Under the pieces are notes generated by a model, which was not told the DNA's origin, did no database searches, and was given only the letters and a program-made list of their open reading frames with translations. Shown in pieces: positions 49,822 to 58,654 of a stretch of 64,000 nucleotides of DNA. Positions within the stretch are counted from its first letter, which is position 1. Each line of letters begins with the position of its first letter. This DNA comes from Pacificoceanicola sp049803835 (GTDB taxonomy: Bacteria; Pseudomonadota; Alphaproteobacteria; Rhodobacterales; Rhodobacteraceae). Location: assembly GCF_049803835.1 (NCBI RefSeq), contig NZ_JBNAGK010000002.1, positions 186,001 to 250,000 of the forward strand. Reading direction: 5' to 3'. Both the position numbers and the translations under genes were made by a program.

Positions 49822-52800
49822 GTGCTACACTTCACATCGTCTAACCGAGACGCGAGACACGAGGCTCCACACACCGCCTTTGCCCGGATCACCCTGCTGG
49901 GTCTGTGTATCTTCCTGCTTGCCGAGAGCGCGGCGACCCTGATGCCGCCCGACTGGATCGCGGACTGGGTCCCTGCGTGGTCCATCCACCCCGGCACCCT
50001 CGCCTTCGACCTGGTGCTCCTGGCCTTGCACGCATTGCGGTACGACGGCGACCACGCGGCAAGGCCGGTCAGGCGTGCCGGGTTCCTGATCCTCCTGCTG
50101 GCGAGCGCGCTCTTCCTGCAGGTCCGGCAATGGGAGGCACAGGGCGTGGCGCCGGACCGGCTGCTGGAGTTGATCGGAGTCGCCGGGGCGCCCCGCCATG
50201 CCGGCACGGCGACGCTGCTCGGATTCGGGCTCTTGTCAGCGTCCGGTCTGCTTCAGACGCTGGCCGGCAACAGGCGCACCGCGTGCTATCTGTCGACCGC
50301 GCTGCTGACCGTGGTGGCGCTGACGGCCTTCGTCCACCTCGAACAATGGCTTCTCGGCCAGACGGACCGGCATACGCCGGGCCTGCCCCCGTCCGAGGCC
50401 ATCATGCTGTTCTGCCTCGCCTGCCTGCAAGCGAGCGCTCCCGGCACGCGGCGGATCTTCTGGAACCCGGATACGCCGCGGGCCAATCTCGCGCTGTGGA
50501 CCATTGCCGGGGTGCTTGTTCTGTGGTCGCTGCTGGAAATCCGCAGGGGCGCGGCGGACCTTGGCCTGGTGCTCACGCTGCTGCCCTTCGCACTCGGCGC
50601 CCTGCTCGTCGTCGAGGTGCTGTGGCGCCCGGTCGAGAGCAGCCGCACGCCCGCCGGAACCGGAACCGGAGCCAGCGCCGACCAGCCGCAGGCGCTTGTG
50701 CCCGTGCCGCCCGCCAGGGTGTCGCTGCTGGGGCTGGAGCGTCGGGTGACCTTCGGCGCGTCGGCGCTCGGGCGGGCCTTGCACGACCTCCTGCTCATCT
50801 ATCTGCTCTGCGTCGTGTCCAGCGCCATGAGCCAACAGTCCGAGGGGCTGGCGACCCTGTGGTGGGCGAATGCGGCAACGGTCTACCTGATGATCTCGCG
50901 CCCGCTCGGGGATTGGCCGCTGGCGCTTCTGGCAAGCGGGGCAGCGATGCTGGCGGCCAACATGACGTCCGGGCATCCGGCGACAGCCGCGGCGCTGATG
51001 ACCCTCGTCAACCTGGTCGAGGCCGTTATCTTTGCCTTCTTCCTGCGCCACCAAGTCAACATCACGGTTGTGGACCGCCGGGTGCAGCCCTACGAGATGA
51101 CGCCCGGCACGCTGGTGATGCTGCTGCTCGCCTATGCCCTCGTCAGCCTCGCCGGCGGGGCCGTCGCCTCGGCATTCCTCGCCCCGATGCAGGGCCCGGA
51201 GCGCGCGGCGATCTGGCAGGCCTGGATGATCGGCGACATGACCGGGGCTCTCGCGGTCTTTGCGCTGGCAGGCGGTGCCATCCGGGTGCTGCACACCGGG
51301 CAGGCCCTGGCAAACCGGGAGCTTCTGCCAACGCCGGTGCTGCACATGGTCCTCGGGGCCCTCGCCGCCGCCTGCGGCTTTCTCGCGGCGCGGCCCGAAC
51401 CCTTGCTGCACGACATCGCGACCTTCGGCATCACGCTGGTGCTGGCGCTGTCGCTGCTGCACAACGCGGTATGGGAGGCGGCCAAGGGCCTGTTCGCCTG
51501 CACCTTCCTGTTCTGTCTCGTGACCAGCCTGCAACAGGCCGGCCCGCACGGGTTCGCCTGGAGCGCGGTCCTGAGCGGCGAGATCGCCTTCCTGCTTGGC
51601 GCGGTGGTCAAGCAGGTACACACCGCGCAGGTCCGGACCGGCATCGCGCTGGCCGACCAGAGCCCGGCGATGCTGGCTACCTACGACGCGCGGGCGAAGA
51701 TCCTTTCGGTCTCCGAGCGGCTGGCCACCTTCGTCGGACGTCCGCGCGCACGGTTGCTCGGGCGCAGCCTGAGCGAGGACGGGCTGCTGACGCTGGATTC
51801 CGACGCGGCCGCCCGCGTGCAGGCGGCATTCGACTCCGGCAGCATGGAGCGTGTCGTGGTCACCGGCAGCCTTCGCCGCGCGGACGGACAACGGCGGGCG
51901 GTGATCCTTGACCTCCAGCCCAACGCGGAACCTGGCCTCGCCTTCCGCTGCGCCGTGCAGTTCACCGACGTCTCGGACAGCAAGGCGGCCGAAGCGTTCA
52001 GTCAGGCCCTGTTGAGCCAGACCGATGCGATCATCGTGGTTCAGGGCGAGGACGGGCGCGTGCGGGCGGTCTCCGATGCCTGGACCCGGTGCACCGGCTA
52101 CACGCTCGAGGACACCGTCGGCTTCGATCCGGCAGGCGCCGCGACGCCGCAGGACCAGCCTGCCCCCCTGCCCGGCGACCATGGAAACACCGGGGCGTCA
52201 CAGATCGACGGCGGCCACCTGCGCCGCGAGATCCGGGCCACGGACGGGCGCCGCATCGTGTTCCACGTCCGTTGTGGCCGGCATGTGGTCAATGGCGAGA
52301 CGCTGGCGGTCATGACCCTGACCGATGTGACCGACCTCGAAACACAGCACAGGGCGCGGATGCAATTCGTCGACGACAGCCCTGCCCCGATGCTGGTGCA
52401 GGCCGAGGATTTCACCATTCTCGCCGTCTCGGACGGTTTCAAGCGGCTGACCGGCTACAGCGACGCCGACCTCATCGGACAGGACGCGAGCCTGCTTGTG
52501 CCGGTCGAGGATCGCGGTGCGATTTTGGAACAGCGCCGGACCGCTCATCCGTTCGGCCTGCTGCGGACCGACCACCGGCGCGTGCGCACCAAGGACGGGC
52601 GCGTCCTGCTCATGCGTCGAGACGCCGTCTCCACCCGCAGCCTGCTCACCGGCGATCCGCTGGTGATGTCCACGCTGACTGATCTGACGGAAGAGGAACT
52701 GGCGAAGCAGAAGCTGGCGGATGTCCTGACCAAGGACCCGCTGACCGGCCTCTATTCGCGCCGCTACCTGACCGATTTCATGACAGGGGACGGCGAGGCA

Positions 52801-54000
52801 CGCTGCATCATCTCGCTCGACCTCGACTACTTCAAGTCGGTCAACGATTCCTTCGGCCATGCGATCGGCGACGACTTGCTGCGGCGGGTTGCGGCGGTCC
52901 TGCGCGATCTGATCCCCGCACAGGGCGTTGCCCTGCGCATGGGGGGAGAGGAATTCGCGGTGATGACCAAGTGGATGGGCTGGCGTGCGGCGCGGGTTGT
53001 CGCCGAGGCGCTGCGCGAGGCCATCGCGGAAATCGAGATCGGGGTCGCGCAGGGCACCATCAGCCGCACCGTCAGCGTCGGGGTGGCGCACTGGGCGGAC
53101 GGGATGACCTTCGACGAGGCGCTCTCGCTTTGCGACCATGCCCTGCGGACCGCGAAACGGCTCGGACGCAACATGGTCGTGCTCGCGGACGAAGACTTCG
53201 CCCAGTCGATCCGAAGCTCACGCGCGACGCTCGAAGAGGTCGAGGCGGCGATGGTGGCAGAAGAGATCACCTACCATTTCCAGCCCATCGTCGATGTCGA
53301 AGGCGGCACCACCGTCGGTTTCGAGGCGCTGGCACGCTGGGTCCTGCCGAACGGGGAGGTCAAGCACCCCGACTACTTCCTCGAGGCCTATCTCAATCTC
53401 AAACGCCAGAGGAAATGGCAGGGGTATCCCTATCGCGTCCTGTCGAAGGCGGCAGCCGGGCTCGAAGGATATCCAGACGCTTTCCTGAGCGTGAACCTGC
53501 CAGTGTCCTTCGTGTCCTACCCCGGTGCGGCACGGCGCATCTTCTCGGTCTGGGGGCCGCTGCTGTCGCAGCGTCGCGTGGTGCTGGAACTGTCCGAGCA
53601 GAGCATGACCGAGCGGCTGGAATTCGCCGTGCTGCGGGAGGAACTGGTCCGGCTGCACAATTACGGGTTCGAGATCGCGCTGGACGATTTCGGCCGTGAG
53701 GCCAGCAATCTCGACCGGCTGATCGACCTTCCGATCCAATGGCTGAAACTCGACCGCTGCCTGGTCTCGCGCAGCGACCAGGACGAGAAATCCGCCGAGC
53801 TGCTTCGGCACATGCACCAGATCTGCGAGACCTTCGGCGTAGGGGTCATCGCCGAAGGCGTCGAAACCGCGCAACAAAGCGACAAGCTCAGGGAGCTGGG
53901 AATCGCCATCCAGCAGGGCTTCCTGCTCGGGGCCGCGCAGCCAGCCTTCCTGCGCACCGCGCCGATCAGGACAGACCGGACGCTCGCGCAGGTCGGCTGA
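49822..54000 (+). CDS. Large membrane GGDEF-EAL protein with MASE1-like and PAS domains
   Basis: The product is about 1392 aa from the GTG at 49822 (AGGTCAGGACC just upstream); an alternative TTG at 49759 would add 21 residues. It has an N-terminal block of about eight spans, a second multi-span block with MASE1 features (LATLWWANAATVYLMISRPLGDWPLALL), and about three PAS domains (from ~610, ~728, ~843). GGDEF (GGEEF at 1041-1045) and EAL (EAL at 1168-1170) come next. EAL also keeps SVNLP, ELSE, DDFG, KLD and AEGVE. It should make and/or break c-di-GMP; which dominates cannot be said. Confidence 0.9.
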   Translation: MLHFTSSNRDARHEAPHTAFARITLLGLCIFLLAESAATLMPPDWIADWVPAWSIHPGTLAFDLVLLALHALRYDGDHAARPVRRAGFLILLLASALFLQVRQWEAQGVAPDRLLELIGVAGAPRHAGTATLLGFGLLSASGLLQTLAGNRRTACYLSTALLTVVALTAFVHLEQWLLGQTDRHTPGLPPSEAIMLFCLACLQASAPGTRRIFWNPDTPRANLALWTIAGVLVLWSLLEIRRGAADLGLVLTLLPFALGALLVVEVLWRPVESSRTPAGTGTGASADQPQALVPVPPARVSLLGLERRVTFGASALGRALHDLLLIYLLCVVSSAMSQQSEGLATLWWANAATVYLMISRPLGDWPLALLASGAAMLAANMTSGHPATAAALMTLVNLVEAVIFAFFLRHQVNITVVDRRVQPYEMTPGTLVMLLLAYALVSLAGGAVASAFLAPMQGPERAAIWQAWMIGDMTGALAVFALAGGAIRVLHTGQALANRELLPTPVLHMVLGALAAACGFLAARPEPLLHDIATFGITLVLALSLLHNAVWEAAKGLFACTFLFCLVTSLQQAGPHGFAWSAVLSGEIAFLLGAVVKQVHTAQVRTGIALADQSPAMLATYDARAKILSVSERLATFVGRPRARLLGRSLSEDGLLTLDSDAAARVQAAFDSGSMERVVVTGSLRRADGQRRAVILDLQPNAEPGLAFRCAVQFTDVSDSKAAEAFSQALLSQTDAIIVVQGEDGRVRAVSDAWTRCTGYTLEDTVGFDPAGAATPQDQPAPLPGDHGNTGASQIDGGHLRREIRATDGRRIVFHVRCGRHVVNGETLAVMTLTDVTDLETQHRARMQFVDDSPAPMLVQAEDFTILAVSDGFKRLTGYSDADLIGQDASLLVPVEDRGAILEQRRTAHPFGLLRTDHRRVRTKDGRVLLMRRDAVSTRSLLTGDPLVMSTLTDLTEEELAKQKLADVLTKDPLTGLYSRRYLTDFMTGDGEARCIISLDLDYFKSVNDSFGHAIGDDLLRRVAAVLRDLIPAQGVALRMGGEEFAVMTKWMGWRAARVVAEALREAIAEIEIGVAQGTISRTVSVGVAHWADGMTFDEALSLCDHALRTAKRLGRNMVVLADEDFAQSIRSSRATLEEVEAAMVAEEITYHFQPIVDVEGGTTVGFEALARWVLPNGEVKHPDYFLEAYLNLKRQRKWQGYPYRVLSKAAAGLEGYPDAFLSVNLPVSFVSYPGAARRIFSVWGPLLSQRRVVLELSEQSMTERLEFAVLREELVRLHNYGFEIALDDFGREASNLDRLIDLPIQWLKLDRCLVSRSDQDEKSAELLRHMHQICETFGVGVIAEGVETAQQSDKLRELGIAIQQGFLLGAAQPAFLRTAPIRTDRTLAQVG

Positions 54001-54181
54001 AGGCGGAGGAGACCGCGCCGCGGAACGCGGAATGGGGCACGCGAGGCAAACGCCTAGGCCGGGAGGGCGCGCCGGGAAGACAGCCTCATCTTGCGCCGCT
54101 CCAAACCATCCGCATGGAGACTTCGAAGGAAAATTTGACGACGGCCGACCCCGGGCTGGTCGGCAACGTCCTGCCATAAGC

Positions 54182-54249
54182 CGGTGGGTTCTGCGACTGC
54201 GACGGGCTACAAGCCTTTGGAAAACCGCAGGACCCACCGCTCTCCAGGG
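54182..54249. repeat. Large inverted repeat between the GGDEF-EAL and PAS-MCP genes
   Basis: CGGTGGGTTCTGCG (54182-54195) pairs with CGCAGGACCCACCG (54236-54249) with one G-T wobble, around a 40-base loop that has its own small stem (GGCT/AGCC). It lies in the 380-bp gap after the GGDEF-EAL stop and before the receptor gene. It may be a transcript 3' structure or a 5' leader; it does not match the c-di-GMP-I riboswitch consensus. Confidence 0.6.
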
Positions 54250-54380
54250 AGAAATTGTCCCGGATCTGTCGTCCGTTCCTCGCCCGGGCATGCGGGAGTA
54301 CGGACAATTCTAACATTAGGGGATCCTTTCCGTGGCCGAATTACACATTCCCGAGCGCAACCCGAATCAGAGTCAGCCCG

Positions 54381-55760
54381 ATGTTCACAAGATCGAAGCA
54401 AAAGACGAACCCGCAGAGCGAAGCCGCCCTGGCACAGGCATTCTTTTCGGTGGTGAACCGCACGCAGGCAACCATCCAGTTCAGGACCGATGGCACGATC
54501 ATCACGGCAAACGAGAACTTTCTGAAAGCCCTGAAATACAGCCTCGATGAAGTGGTCGGGAAACATCACTCGATGTTCCTCGATGCCGACTACGTGAAAT
54601 CGGACAGCTACAGGCAGTTCTGGAAAGACCTCGCCGCGGGAAAGTTCTTCACCGACCAATTCCCGCGGGTCGCAAAGGATGGATCCGTCGTCTGGATTCA
54701 GGCGACTTACGCCCCTTACATCGAACAGGACGGCAGCATCTCCCGGGTAATCAAGATCGCGACCGACATCACGGAGCGGCAAAACGGGATCGAAAACCTG
54801 TCGCAGGGCATCAATCAGCTGAGCCTTGGCAACCTCAGCCACCGTGTTCCCGACTGCGGCGTGCCGGACATCAGAACGTTGAACGATGCCTTCAACACGG
54901 CGGTCGAGAAACTGTCATCCGCCATCGCTGCGGTGAAGGATGTATCCGATACCGTCGCCAACACCGCCGACGAACTTGGCACCGCCTCTTCCAGCCTCTC
55001 CGCGCGGACGGAAACCCAGGCGGCGACCCTGGAGGAGACGGCCGCCGCCATCGACGAACTGACATCGACCGTCAAGGCCGCGGCCGCCGCCGCCAAGGAT
55101 GTCGAAAGGTATTCGGACGGCGCGAAAGCGACAGCGGAAAGCGGCGGCAAGGTGGTCGAGGATGCCGTCCTGGCCATGGCGAACATCGAAAAATCGTCGA
55201 AACAAATCAGTCAGATCATCGTCGTCATCGACGACATCGCCTTCCAGACCAATCTGCTTGCGTTGAATGCCGGTGTCGAAGCGGCACGCGCCGGCAAGGC
55301 CGGACTGGGTTTTGCCGTCGTCGCTGCAGAAGTGCGCATGTTGGCGCAACGGTCCGCCGAAGCCGCGCAAAACGTCAAGGCGCTCATCGAGGACAGCACG
55401 AAACATGTATCCACCGGCGCCAAGCACGTGAACCATGCCGGGTCCGAGTTGGAAAAGATCGTGGCAAGTGTGTTCAAGATTTCCGGCAGCATTGCCGAAA
55501 TTGCGCGGGGCGCGGAAGAACAGTCTGCCTCGCTCTCGGAGATCAACGCGGGTGTTGGCAACCTGGACATGGTCACGCAACAAAACGTCGCGATGGTGCA
55601 ACAGGCCATCGCCGCAAGTCAGGTCCTCAAGAGGGACGCTCGCGAACTCGCCCGGCAAACTGCCGCGTTCCGGACCTCGCCCGATGAGCGCACACCCGCA
55701 GCCGACAGCAACAAGGACGCATCGGCCATGAACAGGCAGGCCGCCCGCCGTTCTGCCTGA
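54381..55760 (+). CDS. Soluble PAS-containing chemoreceptor
   Basis: The 459 aa protein has no membrane span. A PAS domain at ~18-130 (FFSVVNRTQATIQFRTDGTIITANENFLKALKYSLDEVVGKHHSMFLD, with an aer/PAS_9-type core) is followed by a HAMP-like linker and the MCP signalling domain with IDDIAFQTNLLALNAGVEAARAGKAGLGFAVVAAEVRMLAQ. Soluble PAS-MCPs usually sense redox, oxygen or a small ligand via a bound cofactor; none can be assigned. The ATG at 54381 gives the family N-terminus. It lies 380 bp after the giant GGDEF-EAL gene. Confidence 0.92.
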   Translation: MFTRSKQKTNPQSEAALAQAFFSVVNRTQATIQFRTDGTIITANENFLKALKYSLDEVVGKHHSMFLDADYVKSDSYRQFWKDLAAGKFFTDQFPRVAKDGSVVWIQATYAPYIEQDGSISRVIKIATDITERQNGIENLSQGINQLSLGNLSHRVPDCGVPDIRTLNDAFNTAVEKLSSAIAAVKDVSDTVANTADELGTASSSLSARTETQAATLEETAAAIDELTSTVKAAAAAAKDVERYSDGAKATAESGGKVVEDAVLAMANIEKSSKQISQIIVVIDDIAFQTNLLALNAGVEAARAGKAGLGFAVVAAEVRMLAQRSAEAAQNVKALIEDSTKHVSTGAKHVNHAGSELEKIVASVFKISGSIAEIARGAEEQSASLSEINAGVGNLDMVTQQNVAMVQQAIAASQVLKRDARELARQTAAFRTSPDERTPAADSNKDASAMNRQAARRSA

Positions 55761-55920
55761 GCGCTTCGGAGAACCGGCTGGTTGGACGGCCCGCCATCCA
55801 CCGAAGCCATCTGCCGGTTGCGTGTCACGGAAATTCACGGCGCGCCTTCGCTGGCGCCCGGACACGCAATACGCGGCGACTCCGGTTGCTTGGAGAGGTT
55901 GGAGAACGAATGTTCGATGA

Positions 55921-56190
55921 ACGGTCCGGAAACCCGAACCGGCGGTCATCCTGGAAGCCATCCGGACCGGACTCAAAGCCGCCGTCAGACAGGCCGGAAT
56001 AGGTAAACTGCACATCCATCACCTTCGGCACACCACCGCCGGCTGGACACTGTCCGAAGGCATCCCCGTCGCGAAGGTGGCCCAGGTCCTCGGACACCCG
56101 GACATCTCGGTGACCTGTCGGACATTTGGCCCCTCCCTGCCGGAGCGTATGGCGGATGCGGTGCCCGCGCTGGACTTCAGCCTGCGAGAG
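55921..56190 (+). pseudogene. Truncated tyrosine recombinase (integrase) remnant
   Basis: In the plus frame the segment reads IHHLRHTTAGWTLSEGIPVAKVAQVLGHPDISVTCRTFGPSLPERMADAV, the C-terminal catalytic core of a phage-type integrase with H-x-x-R (HLRH) and the LGH box. The catalytic Tyr region reads CRTFGP instead of RYxH, so the nucleophile is lost, and the N-terminal two-thirds are missing (an in-frame stop at 55918-55920 precedes). It lies 74 bases before a tRNA-Val gene, a typical integration site. It is a remnant of a past element. Confidence 0.8.
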
Positions 56191-56263
56191 CGGAACTCTC
56201 GACCAGCTTGGGTTCAAAGAACCGCAAAGCACTACGCAAATCCGGCAAAAACTCAATGTTTTC

Positions 56264-56339
<76 letters not shown>

Positions 56340-56467
56340 GGTGCCGGGGCTTTTAGCGGTCCGGGACGGGGCTGGCAAGATGGATGCCGACCGGAAATGT
56401 GCTTTTCCCCCTCCCCCCTGACCAAGCGCTCCCCGCTCCGCCCGGGGCGACTGCCGGGCAAACCAAA

Positions 56468-56494
56468 AGGGCCCCGGCGATGTGCCGAGGCCCT
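56468..56494 (-). terminator. Rho-independent terminator after tRNA-Val (CAC)
   Basis: On the minus strand the transcript of tRNA-Val (CAC) runs into AGGGCCTCGGC...GCCGGGGCCCT (56468-56494) followed by a T-run (the AAAA at 56465-56468 on the plus strand), 6 bases past the CCA end. It implies the two tRNAs are separate transcripts. Confidence 0.75.
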
Positions 56495-56500
56495 GGAAAC

Positions 56501-56575
56501 TGGTGGGTGATAAGAGATTTGAACTCCTGACATCTTCGATGTGAACGAAGCGCTCTACCACTGAGCTAATCACCC
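56501..56575 (-). tRNA. tRNA-Val (anticodon CAC)
   Basis: The minus-strand 75-nt gene has the same acceptor stem (GGGTGAT/ATCACCC) and CCA. The anticodon loop TTCACAT gives CAC (reads GUG). It differs from the UAC gene in several arm positions and lacks one base in the D-loop (AGCTCAGTGG). The T-arm has a G-T wobble (AGGAG/CTCTT). The two probably arose by duplication. Confidence 0.96.
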
Positions 56576-56587
56576 GTGCGGCGGGTC

Positions 56588-57100
56588 TTAGCCTTCCTCG
56601 CCAAGAGGATCAAGAGGGTCCTGCGCGGAATTTTCAACTTGTTTCGATTGACGCAGGCGCAGGTTGATCACGCGGGCATTGTCCCGCTCCTTCACCGCCA
56701 CGTGCCGCGCCTTGCCAAGGCCGCGCAGGTTCAGCGCACGGCCATCCGCCAGCGCCTGGCCCAGGATCGCGAGCGTCGCCTCGACGGCAGGTTTGGCATC
56801 GCGCTTTCGCAGGCCGCTGCGCTCGACGACGAGGTCGATCAGCTCGGCCTTGTTCAGGGCCTCGGCCAACGGCGTGCTCGTCTCGGCCGGGTCTGGCGAC
56901 TCGGCGGAGGTCGCGGCCGCGGCGGCGTCCGGGTCGACCGGGACCGCCCCGGTCACCGCCTGTGCCGCGCGCGCCTTGCCGCGGCGGGCCTTGCCCGGGC
57001 GTTTGCGGCGCGGAGCCGTTTCCTCGGGCCGTGTTTCGTCCATCGTATCGCCCTCCACCCCGAACATCGGTTCGGCGTCGGTGTCGCGTGTCATGTCCAT
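56588..57100 (-). CDS. HU family DNA-binding protein with N-terminal basic/Ala-Pro tail
   Basis: The 170 aa protein ends with an HU domain (LNKAELIDLVVERSGLRKRDAKPAVEATLAILGQALADGRALNLRGLGKARHVAVKERDNARVINLRLRQSKQ, residues ~85-157), which bends DNA and compacts the nucleoid. The first ~80 residues are an unusual tail with acidic start (MDMTRDTDAEPMFG) and a basic run (RRKRPGKARRGKARA). An HU domain near lon is the normal context in relatives. The ATG at 57100 has GGAAGAG upstream; a GTG at 57115 would add 5 residues. Confidence 0.85.
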   Translation of the reverse strand: MDMTRDTDAEPMFGVEGDTMDETRPEETAPRRKRPGKARRGKARAAQAVTGAVPVDPDAAAAATSAESPDPAETSTPLAEALNKAELIDLVVERSGLRKRDAKPAVEATLAILGQALADGRALNLRGLGKARHVAVKERDNARVINLRLRQSKQVENSAQDPLDPLGEEG

Positions 57101-57346
57101 GCTCGTCTCTTCCACAAAGAGTACCTTCGGGACCGTGGGCCGGCCCCATGCCTGTTTTTCTTCTTGTCCCGCCGCGCCGCGGTGCCCGCCGGTTTCCTGC
57201 CTCGATCAAGCGGAAAGCCGGAGCGGATTGCCACAGCGCTGCAGCGTCATGCTAGCGCGGAAAGGTAAAAATAACCAGCACTTGCTTGACAGGGCATGGC
57301 GAGCGGCGGCAGTCTTTGCAGCGCTTTAACGAAACTGGGGACTGAC

Positions 57347-57535
57347 ATGAAAAACCTAGCCACTGCCATGGCTCTCACCGTCGCCGCCACCGCCGCCTGC
57401 GCGGATGGTTACGCCGACCCGATCGTCGAACCCGTGGTGATCCGCGAGGCCGCCGCACAGAGCAGCGCGCCCTCGGCGACGCTCGTCATGGTGCTCGCCA
57501 CCCTGACGGTTTTCGGGGCGGCGCTGTCCCACTGA
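57347..57535 (+). CDS. Small exported protein, family member 1
   Basis: The 62 aa preprotein has a signal peptide (MKNLATAMALTVAATAACA) and a mature end with AAAQSSAPSATLVMVLATLTVFGAALSH, a Ser-rich turn then one membrane span. It shares this order with the proteins at 57715 and 58344. No function is known; similar short proteins are common in Rhodobacteraceae. Start ATG 57347. Confidence 0.7.
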   Translation: MKNLATAMALTVAATAACADGYADPIVEPVVIREAAAQSSAPSATLVMVLATLTVFGAALSH

Positions 57536-57714
57536 GACCGCGCCCCAACCCGGCAAGACGATGTGAACGCAGCAGGTCCCGGCCCGCTGCGTTTTCTCTT
57601 GTTTCAAAGAATTCCTTTGCAGAATGCCAACTTGGAGTTACCCTACGTCATGCGGGATCGCTGCCTTGAGTCCGCAAAACCCATTTTTCAAACAATCCGT
57701 TGTCGGGGGACACC

Positions 57715-58188
57715 ATGAAAAAACTCTTGCTCACCACTGCCTTGACCGCCGGGATTGCCGGGGCGGGATATGCCGAACAGGCACAGCCGAGAATGGCGAA
57801 GGAGACGCTGCGATCCGACATGATCGTCTCGTCGCAATCGGCAGGATCCTCATCCAGCGTCGGCCTGCTCGTGCCGCTCATGTTCCTCGTGATCCTCGGG
57901 GTCGCTGCGGCCAGCGGCGGCGGTGGCGGTCACTACTACATCAACCCGAGCGATTACGGCTACTACGTCAGCGACGCGTCGATGAAGACCGACATCACCC
58001 GCGTCGGCCAGACCGCCTCTGGCCTGCCGCTCTATCACTATCGCTACAAGGGCTATCCGAACGTCTTCGAAGGCGTCATGGCGCAGGACCTGCTGGAGCT
58101 GCGGCCCGAGGCGGTGAAGCGGCACAAATCCGGTGTTCTGCTGGTCAACTACGACGCCATCGACGCCGAACTGAAGCTGATCCGCTGA
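57715..58188 (+). CDS. Exported protein with membrane span and S74-like domain, family member 2
   Basis: The 157 aa preprotein has a signal peptide (MKKLLLTTALTAGIAGAGYA), then the shared QSAGSSSSVGLLVPLMFLVILGVAAASG segment (a membrane span), a Gly run and HYYINPSDYGYYV. The C-terminal ~70 residues (DASMKTDITRVGQTASGLPLYHYRYKGYPNVFEGVMAQDLLELRPEAV) match the peptidase S74 / intramolecular chaperone pattern seen at the end of phage tail fibres and endosialidases. Having it on a small membrane protein is unusual. ATG 57715 follows GGGGGA. Confidence 0.75.
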   Translation: MKKLLLTTALTAGIAGAGYAEQAQPRMAKETLRSDMIVSSQSAGSSSSVGLLVPLMFLVILGVAAASGGGGGHYYINPSDYGYYVSDASMKTDITRVGQTASGLPLYHYRYKGYPNVFEGVMAQDLLELRPEAVKRHKSGVLLVNYDAIDAELKLIR

Positions 58189-58343
58189 TCGGCGCTCGGG
58201 CGCGGTCACAACCGGACAAGAGACACTGTGCCGCCTGTGACGGGGCGGCATGGCCCCACGCGGTGCGTCTCGATGGCACGGCGGGGGCCGATGGTCGGTA
58301 CATGGTGATCCGGTACACGGACAAACAACCTGAGGGGAACACC

Positions 58344-58580
58344 ATGATGAGAATCTTGATCGCTGGCGTGATCGCCGGCGCATTGGCGAGCGACGCCTAT
58401 GCCGACTCCGCCAAACCCGCCATGACGAAGGACGCGCTGCTCTCCGACCTGATCGTCTCGACGCGGCAACAGCAATCCTCGTCGGCACCGGGCATCCTCG
58501 TGCCGCTGATGTTGCTCGTCGTTATCGCGGCGGCGGTCTCGTCCGGCTCCGGCGGATCTGACCGACTGTTCTACGACTGA
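58344..58580 (+). CDS. Small exported protein, family member 3
   Basis: The 78 aa preprotein (MMRILIAGVIAGALASDAYA signal) has the same MTKDALLSDLIVS, QQSSSAPGILVPLMLLVVIAAAVSSG span-segment as the protein at 57715, then a short GSGGSDRLFYD end instead of the S74-like domain. It looks like a truncated paralog of the middle gene. ATG 58344 has TGAGGGGAACACC upstream. Confidence 0.75.
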   Translation: MMRILIAGVIAGALASDAYADSAKPAMTKDALLSDLIVSTRQQQSSSAPGILVPLMLLVVIAAAVSSGSGGSDRLFYD

Positions 58581-58605
58581 CAGCCCGGGGCTGGGTTTGA
58601 AACGC

Positions 58606-58636
58606 GAAAGCGCCGCGTGATCCACGCGGCGCTTTC
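58606..58636. terminator. Bidirectional terminator between small exported gene and lon
   Basis: GAAAGCGCCGCGTG (58606-58619), loop ATC, CACGCGGCGCTTTC (58623-58636), then CCTTTTT. The 14-bp perfect stem can serve the plus-strand gene 3 and the convergent lon. Confidence 0.9.
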
Positions 58637-58654
58637 CTTTTTCCGACAGGCGGC

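Noticed and set aside
54182..54249. c-di-GMP-I riboswitch before the PAS-MCP gene
   Set aside because: The conserved GEMM core bases and tetraloop are not present; only the stem geometry is suggestive.
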